From an uncultured Collinsella sp. (GTDB lineage Bacteria; Actinomycetota; Coriobacteriia; Coriobacteriales; Coriobacteriaceae), in NCBI GenBank assembly GCA_900552185.1, contig URYT01000118.1, positions 1-5,773 on the forward strand: a stretch of DNA of 5,773 nt. The letters are read 5' to 3'. Both the position numbers and the translations under genes were made by a program. The notes under the pieces are model-generated. The model searched no databases. It worked only from the letters and a program-made list of their open reading frames with translations, and was not told the DNA's origin. The number at the start of each line of letters is the position of its first letter. Position 1 is the stretch's first letter. Positions 1 through 4,171 of the stretch are shown here, piece after piece.

Positions 1-732
1 ATGGGCGACGGCGGCCGCACGCGCGGCCTCGACCTCATCCTCCGTCACGGGGCACGTGTCCCCGGCAAGACGCCCGTCCTTGATGCGCACGATGCGTGTC
101 GCGTAATCTTCGGCAAGCTGCGGGTTGTGCGTGACCATGATCACGAGCCGCTCGCGCGCGACCTCCGCGAGCAGATCCATCACCTGGATGCCCGTCTCGG
201 TATCGAGGGCGCCCGTGGGCTCATCGGCGAGAACGATCTCGGGGTCGTTCACCAGCGCTCGTGCGATGGCGACGCGCTGCATCTGGCCGCCCGAGAGCTC
301 GGATATGCGGTGGTCCCAGTGGTCGACAGGCAGCGTGACAGCCTGTAGCGCGTGCACGGCGCGCATTTCGCGCTGGCTACGGGGCACATTGGTGTAGGCC
401 AGCGGCAGCATCACGTTTTCGATAACCGACAGGCGCGGCAGCAGGTTGAAGCTCTGAAAGACAAAGCCAATGCTCAGGGCGCGGACTTCGGTGAGCTCGT
501 CATCATCGAGCTCGGCCACGTTGAGCCCTTGCAGGTAGTAGTCGCCCGCCGTCGGCTTATCCAGACAGCCTAGGATGTTCATGAGCGTTGATTTGCCCGA
601 GCCCGAGGGGCCAGTGATAGCGACGAATTCGCCGGGATTTACCGCCAGGCTCACGTTATGCAGGATGTGGGCGCAACCTGCCTCGCTCTCAAAGATGCGG
701 TGTACGTTGCGGATGTCGATAACGGGACGCAT
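1..732 (-). CDS. ABC transporter ATP-binding protein, MacB/LolD/YknY type (3' end beyond window)
   Basis: This is the ATPase of an export-type ABC transporter of the MacB/LolD/FtsE class, which works at the inner face of the membrane with an FtsX/MacB-type permease. The frame is open from ATG at 732 to the window edge, giving 244 visible residues with no stop. Visible motifs in order are Walker A GPSGSGKST (41-49), the Q-loop FVFQSFNLLP (90-99), the signature LSGGQ (146-150), Walker B IVLADEP with catalytic Glu171 (166-172), the D-loop GALD (174-177) and the H-loop His202 in MVTHNP. The LGCLDKPTAG stretch after Walker A is typical of the MacB/LolD group. The start overlaps the stop of the adaptor gene by one base, which implies translational coupling. 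After residue 222 the chain continues into an acidic, Ala-rich stretch where stand-alone ATPases of this class usually end. It may therefore be fused to a permease as in MacB; the sequence cannot settle this. The family assignment is firm; the substrate is unknown. Confidence 0.95.
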   Translation of the reverse strand, partial: MRPVIDIRNVHRIFESEAGCAHILHNVSLAVNPGEFVAITGPSGSGKSTLMNILGCLDKPTAGDYYLQGLNVAELDDDELTEVRALSIGFVFQSFNLLPRLSVIENVMLPLAYTNVPRSQREMRAVHALQAVTLPVDHWDHRISELSGGQMQRVAIARALVNDPEIVLADEPTGALDTETGIQVMDLLAEVARERLVIMVTHNPQLAEDYATRIVRIKDGRLAGDTCPVTEDEVEAARAAAVAH

Positions 733-2168
733 TACATGCCCTCGTCGGCAGACATACTGCCCGAATCCGCGCCGTAGCCGCCGTCAGCCGTTGCGTCCGC
801 TCCGGTGTCCATGACGAGGGTGTCGCCATCGCGCAGCTTGGTAACCGGCACGTTGGGGTTGATCTCGTTGCCCTGGTCGTCGCGCTTGACCTGTGTCTTG
901 CCGACTACGGCTTCGTTGTCGTTTTGCGTCACGACGGTCACCTTCACGCGACGGGTTTGCTTGCCCTCGTCATCAGTCGCCACGTTGACGTAATAGTGTT
1001 CGCCGTCTTCGGTCATGAGCGCCATCGTCGGCACCATCACCACGTCGTCGAGCTGCTCGGTCACCACCGATACCTCGGCCGTCATGCCCGGCTTCAGGCG
1101 CGCGTCGGGCGCCTCGATGAGAATGTCGACGTTAAAGGTTACGCTGCCGCCGCCACTGTTGGCGGCGTCGGAGTTTGCCACCGACGCGATAGCCGTGACG
1201 GTGCCCTGGCTCACGATATCGGGAAACGCGGGATACGTGACGTTGGCGCTCTGCCCAACGGCGATCTTGGCGATGTCCTTTTCGCCCACCTGCACGGTTA
1301 CCTTCATCTTAGATAGGTCGGCGATCTGCATGCACTGCTTACCGCCGCTCGTATCGCTTTCGCCCATTATCATGCCGCCTGTAACCGTGGCGCCCACTTT
1401 GGCATTGAGCTCCACGATGCTACCCGAGCTCGGGGCCGTGACCGTGCGACTGGCGCCCTTGGCGTTCGCCTGGTCGAGGTTTGCCTGGGCCGATGCGAGG
1501 CTGCGCTGCGCGGCCGATACGGCGTTCGTGTCCGCTGATGCGGCGGAGACGCCAGCCGCTGCGGAAGCTCCATCGACGTCCGTCGTTGGGGCGGCCTGCG
1601 CGGCGGCTGCGGCTTTCTGTGCGTTGGCGAGGTCTTCCTGAGCGGCTGCAACTGTACGCTGCGCCTCGGCAACGTTGCGATCGAGCTCGTCGTTTTTAAT
1701 GGTCATAAGCACGTCGCCCTCGCTGACGGATTGGCCTGCCTGCACGTTGATCGAATCGACCGTACCGTCGACAGAAGGGGAGACCACCGAGGACGAAATG
1801 GGTTTGAGCTGGCCTTTAGCCTCGACCGATGTGGTAAACGTGCCCTCGGTCACCATGTCGGTCACAGGCCCGCTAGCGCCCTGAGGCTGCGCATTGATAA
1901 CCAGGGTTGCGACAATGGCAATGAGCGCGATGGCACCTACGACGCCGGCGGCAATACCGCGTCGAATCAGCTTTTTGCGTCGACGTTCGGCACGTTTTGC
2001 CTTGAGCTTGGCATATGCCTCTTCATCGGAAATCTCGGTTGTATCGCTTGTGCTGCCATTTTGCTGTGTGGCGTGCACGTCTGTTATGAGGGGAATCGTT
2101 TCGGTGGCACCCTCGGGCGCTCGCTCGGTATCATTTGATCCCGAGGTGATGGTGGGGACATTCGACAT
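732..2168 (-). CDS. HlyD/MacA-like periplasmic-adaptor-type subunit of an ABC exporter, membrane anchored
   Basis: A 478-residue membrane-fusion-type adaptor, comparable to YknX of Bacillus or MacA. Residues 1-70 are a polar cytoplasmic tail ending in a strongly basic run (KAKRAERRRKKLIRR). Residues 71-93 form the single membrane segment, so the rest should lie outside the cell. Residues about 128-165 are the first lipoyl-like half (SPSVDGTVDSINVQAGQSV). Ala/Gln-rich helices at about 162-191 and 214-237 form the alpha hairpin, joined by a low-complexity loop. The second lipoyl half is at about 241-270 (TVTAPSSGSIVELNAKVGA). A beta-barrel domain (about 285-370) with LKPGMTAEVSV and a membrane-proximal domain (about 371-455) follow. 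The last 20 residues are an acidic Gly/Ala/Ser tail. The start is well set by AAAGGAG five bases upstream. It is the first gene of an operon with the ATPase. The family is clear from the architecture; the cargo cannot be read from sequence. Confidence 0.93.
   Translation of the reverse strand: MSNVPTITSGSNDTERAPEGATETIPLITDVHATQQNGSTSDTTEISDEEAYAKLKAKRAERRRKKLIRRGIAAGVVGAIALIAIVATLVINAQPQGASGPVTDMVTEGTFTTSVEAKGQLKPISSSVVSPSVDGTVDSINVQAGQSVSEGDVLMTIKNDELDRNVAEAQRTVAAAQEDLANAQKAAAAAQAAPTTDVDGASAAAGVSAASADTNAVSAAQRSLASAQANLDQANAKGASRTVTAPSSGSIVELNAKVGATVTGGMIMGESDTSGGKQCMQIADLSKMKVTVQVGEKDIAKIAVGQSANVTYPAFPDIVSQGTVTAIASVANSDAANSGGGSVTFNVDILIEAPDARLKPGMTAEVSVVTEQLDDVVMVPTMALMTEDGEHYYVNVATDDEGKQTRRVKVTVVTQNDNEAVVGKTQVKRDDQGNEINPNVPVTKLRDGDTLVMDTGADATADGGYGADSGSMSADEGM
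739..743 (-). promoter_or_regulatory. Ribosome binding site for the ABC ATPase, inside the adaptor gene
   Basis: GAGGG lies 6 bases before the ATG at 732, within the last codons of the adaptor gene. It supports this ATG as the start and allows independent or coupled re-initiation at the TAATG overlap. Confidence 0.6.
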
Positions 2169-2173
2169 GGCGT

Positions 2174-2180
2174 CTCCTTT
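2174..2180 (-). promoter_or_regulatory. Ribosome binding site of the adaptor gene
   Basis: AAAGGAG is a near-consensus Shine-Dalgarno, spaced 5 bases from the ATG at 2168. It fixes the adaptor start. Only 21 bases separate it from the palindrome at 2202-2233, so folding of that element could influence ribosome access or early transcription. Confidence 0.8.
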
Positions 2181-2201
2181 ATAGAAAGTTCCTCAATAAG
2201 T

Positions 2202-2233
2202 ATATGCGCCCGTCGCGTGAGGCGGGCGCATAT
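2202..2233 (-). repeat. 11-bp perfect inverted repeat upstream of the adaptor operon (operator, attenuator or terminator)
   Basis: ATATGCGCCCG at 2202-2212 pairs perfectly with CGGGCGCATAT at 2223-2233 across a 10-base spacer; the arm centres are 21 bp apart, about two helical turns. As minus-strand RNA it would fold into a stable GC-rich hairpin followed by ACTTATTG, only a weak U-rich tail. It could end transcription of the L,D-transpeptidase gene, act as an attenuator or stabilising hairpin in the adaptor leader, or be a DNA operator. A TATACT box at 2199-2204 overlaps the outer edge of its downstream arm, which favours a regulatory reading, but that box has no recognisable -35. The repeat itself is certain; the role is not. 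Confidence 0.75.
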
Positions 2234-2246
2234 GGCGGATTCTTTC

Positions 2247-2274
2247 GGAACTGTTAGATTGGAGCGTCAGTTCC
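2247..2274. repeat. 7-bp inverted repeat GGAACTG / CAGTTCC in the same gap
   Basis: GGAACTG (2247-2253) and CAGTTCC (2268-2274) form a perfect inverted repeat with a 14-base spacer, and the arm centres are again 21 bp apart. A further AGTTCC lies at 2187-2192, next to the adaptor ribosome site. No T-run follows on either strand, so it is a poor terminator. It could be a regulator half-site pair or chance. Confidence 0.4.
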
Positions 2275-2286
2275 CCGTTGTGTGAA
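2258..2286 (-). promoter_or_regulatory. Possible promoter for the adaptor-ABC operon
   Basis: On the minus strand TTCACA (2281-2286) is followed after 17 bases by TCCAAT (2258-2263), matching the sigma-70-type consensus at 5/6 and 4/6 positions. Transcripts would start near 2251 and carry the 2202-2233 hairpin in an about 80-base leader. The GGAACTG/CAGTTCC repeat overlaps the box region. An alternative -10, TATACT at 2199-2204, lacks a -35. Both are weak predictions. Confidence 0.3.
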
Positions 2287-2297
2287 GGCGTGTTTTC

Positions 2298-4022
2298 CTA
2301 CGAGTGGACAACCACGCACAGGCCGACTTTGATGCAGTCGTGAAGTGCCTTGGCGTCTGCCAGGCGCAGGTTGATGCAACCGTGGCTGCCGCACCACTTG
2401 TACGACTCGGCGTTATCGAAGCTCTTGTCGTTTTGCCAGGTGGCATCGTGGAAGCCGATCATGTTGCCCTCAAAAGGCATCCAGTAGCTCACCGGGCTCT
2501 CGTATTTGGGCTTACCGGTCTCGGGATCCTTGGCTCCGATCAGGGTGCTGCCGCCGTCGTTGCTGTTGATCTGCCACACGCCCTCGGGGGTGGCGTCTTC
2601 GCCCGGTTTGCCGGAAATAAAGTTGGCCTCCCACACGATATTACCGTTCTCGTCATAATAGCGCGCGTGCTGCTCGGACAGGTCGACGTCGATATACGCC
2701 TTCCAGTCGGGCTCTCCCTTTGCGGTAAAGGTGTCGGCCTTCTGGGAGTACTTGATCTCGATCTCGCCGGTCTGCTTGTTGTTAATGGCGTCCTCGACCT
2801 GCTTGGCGAGCGAGCTGCTGTCGATGGACCAACCAAAGTCACCGCCTTCGACGGCGCACTGCTTGCCATCGGCGCGCGTCCACCAGCGAGTGGAGCCCAC
2901 GGTATTAAAGCCGTTAGCGAGCTCGGCTGCCCAGCTGCTGATCTGCGACGTATCGAGCGTGGGGTTGGCCGGATCGGCAAAGCTGATCCACTGCAATACG
3001 GAGCTGCCGTCGATCTTTCCGGCATCCTCGCCGTTGAGCTTGAGGGTCACGTTGACGCCCAAGAAGTTGTTGGCGGCATCGCATGCGGCCTGAATCTGAT
3101 CATCGGTCAGCGTTCCATTGAGCGGCTCATAGGCATCGTTGCCGAGCTTGGAAAGATCTACGGTCTCGGCCAGCGAGGCAAGCTCGAGCTCGGCATACTT
3201 AATGATATGCTCGCGGTTGAGTTTTTCGTTGGAGCGCGCCTTCTCGACGGTAAACTTGCCGGCCTGCTCGTCATAGGAGCTATTGGCCTCGAACGTGCCC
3301 GAACGGCCCTCGTTAAACTCGTCGATGGCGTCGCCCAGATCCTTCTCAAACTTCTTTTGGTCAAAGGTGTCGGAGAGCATGGACAGGTCGACGTCTTGAT
3401 CAAGATCGATTTCGTTGGAGGTAGCAGTTGTTTTGGTCTTGCCGCTTAAGGATTCCACGAGGCGGACCGGCCAAATAAAGGCTTCGTTGTGGTTGATGAT
3501 TTCTTTTGCGGCAGCCTCTCCGTCGACGATGGGTTCATCGGACTCGGGCTGATAGGTCCAGCTAAAGTCATCGCCTGTCACGGCGAGCTTATAGTGCTTC
3601 CATGCCGAATTGACCTTGGTAGCGGCAGACGAAGCGTTGGAGAACGAGACGTCGACGCCGGCGATGGTGGTGTTGGGGTAGGCTACCTGCGAAAATGCTA
3701 CGACGCCTACGATATAGACAATGACGATTAGACCCAGGACGACAAAGAGCGTCGTCTTATTGCCCGACTTATTGTTGCCGGCGGACTTGCGCGCGGGGCC
3801 GCGATCGCCTCGAGCGTGCGTGGGGGGCTGCTTGGACGCATTGCCGTTTGCCTGGCGCTGCTGACGTTGCTGATGCTGCTGGTTCGGGCGTTGGGAAGCG
3901 TTTGCTGCACTACGCTGCTGACCGTGGCTCGGCGCGATAGGACGCGGCGACTGAACGCCTCCGGTGTGCCTGCTCGGCTGCTGCGGATCGGGAATCAGTT
4001 GAGTTCGATCGTTTTGCGACAT
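2298..4022 (-). CDS. Membrane-anchored L,D-transpeptidase (YkuD) with peptidoglycan-binding repeats
   Basis: This enzyme is expected to form 3-3 cross-links in peptidoglycan, or link proteins to it, outside the membrane through a cysteine acyl intermediate. Numbering from the Met at 4022 (574 residues), residues 1-88 are a polar Gln/Asn/Pro/Arg-rich cytoplasmic tail. Residues about 90-110 form a signal anchor (TLFVVLGLIVIVYIVGVVAF). Residues about 115-430 look like repeated PG_binding_4-type domains, including GVDVS near the start and GGDFGWSID near 394. The YkuD domain spans about 440-574 (YIDVDLSEQHARYY, then TPEGVWQI), with distal His525 and catalytic SHGCIN (Ser546, His547, Cys549). All catalytic elements are intact and the length is normal for anchored family members. 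A second Cys (544) sits just before the motif. Met at 4031 is an alternative start, but AAGGA is 1 base from it and 10 bases from the chosen one. The gene appears to have its own promoter and is probably transcribed alone. Confidence 0.95.
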   Translation of the reverse strand: MSQNDRTQLIPDPQQPSRHTGGVQSPRPIAPSHGQQRSAANASQRPNQQHQQRQQRQANGNASKQPPTHARGDRGPARKSAGNNKSGNKTTLFVVLGLIVIVYIVGVVAFSQVAYPNTTIAGVDVSFSNASSAATKVNSAWKHYKLAVTGDDFSWTYQPESDEPIVDGEAAAKEIINHNEAFIWPVRLVESLSGKTKTTATSNEIDLDQDVDLSMLSDTFDQKKFEKDLGDAIDEFNEGRSGTFEANSSYDEQAGKFTVEKARSNEKLNREHIIKYAELELASLAETVDLSKLGNDAYEPLNGTLTDDQIQAACDAANNFLGVNVTLKLNGEDAGKIDGSSVLQWISFADPANPTLDTSQISSWAAELANGFNTVGSTRWWTRADGKQCAVEGGDFGWSIDSSSLAKQVEDAINNKQTGEIEIKYSQKADTFTAKGEPDWKAYIDVDLSEQHARYYDENGNIVWEANFISGKPGEDATPEGVWQINSNDGGSTLIGAKDPETGKPKYESPVSYWMPFEGNMIGFHDATWQNDKSFDNAESYKWCGSHGCINLRLADAKALHDCIKVGLCVVVHS

Positions 4023-4032
4023 CGTATGCATA

Positions 4033-4037
4033 TCCTT
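4033..4037 (-). promoter_or_regulatory. Ribosome binding site that decides the L,D-transpeptidase start
   Basis: AAGGA lies 10 bases upstream of the ATG at 4022 and only 1 base upstream of the in-frame ATG at 4031. The spacing makes the downstream ATG (protein beginning MSQNDRTQ) the more likely start, three residues shorter than the longest reading. Confidence 0.5.
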
Positions 4038-4079
4038 CGATTTTCGCCTTGCGGTTCATCGTGTTTTTACTGGGCTTGC

Positions 4080-4108
4080 ATTATAGCGATTGCCCTGCTG
4101 TTTGTGGT
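4080..4108 (-). promoter_or_regulatory. Promoter of the L,D-transpeptidase gene
   Basis: A perfect TATAAT on the minus strand (4080-4085) lies 17 bases after ACCACA (4103-4108), a -35 matching only the last three consensus bases. Transcription would start near 4073, leaving an about 50-base leader. The box lies just after the hairpin that closes the serine dehydratase gene, as expected for a separate unit. The weak -35 hints at modest or activator-assisted expression. Confidence 0.55.
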
Positions 4109-4126
4109 ACGGAAACGGTGGCATTC

Positions 4127-4155
4127 AAAAGAGGTGGGACATTTGTCCCACCTTT
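4127..4155 (-). terminator. Rho-independent terminator of the serine dehydratase gene
   Basis: AGGTGGGAC (4132-4140) and GTCCCACCT (4145-4153) form a perfect 9-bp stem around a four-base loop. On the minus strand it is followed by C and then TTTT (4127-4130). It begins 18 bases after the serine dehydratase stop at 4172. The plus-strand reading also ends in TTT (4153-4155), so the element might work weakly in both directions, but no gene lies on that strand here. Confidence 0.8.
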
Positions 4156-4171
4156 GAGTCGTTCTTTGCCG

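Noticed and set aside
1..348. Plus-strand frame at the left edge with many His and Arg residues
   Set aside because: The minus strand here encodes all ATPase motifs from the Q-loop onward, so this frame is a shadow.
1015..1641. A 208-codon plus-strand frame opposite the adaptor gene
   Set aside because: Its Ala-rich content reflects the complement of the Ala-rich hairpin codons, and the opposite strand holds a complete adaptor.
2234..2297. A small gene or RNA in the rest of the gap between the transpeptidase and adaptor genes
   Set aside because: It is too short, with no start and ribosome site pair and no conserved RNA fold that I recognise.
2304..3449. A 381-codon open frame on the plus strand, antisense to the L,D-transpeptidase gene
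   Set aside because: It mirrors a gene with clear domains and intact catalytic residues. Its translation is a shadow of biased codon use, with no recognisable domain or good ribosome site.
3840..3920. CAG/CTG-like trinucleotide repeat tract
   Set aside because: The units are imperfect and are explained by Gln codons in the tail of the L,D-transpeptidase; there is no true tandem repeat.
4032..4079. A riboswitch in the leader of the L,D-transpeptidase gene
   Set aside because: The predicted leader is only about 50 bases, A-rich, and has no strong stem or recognisable aptamer.
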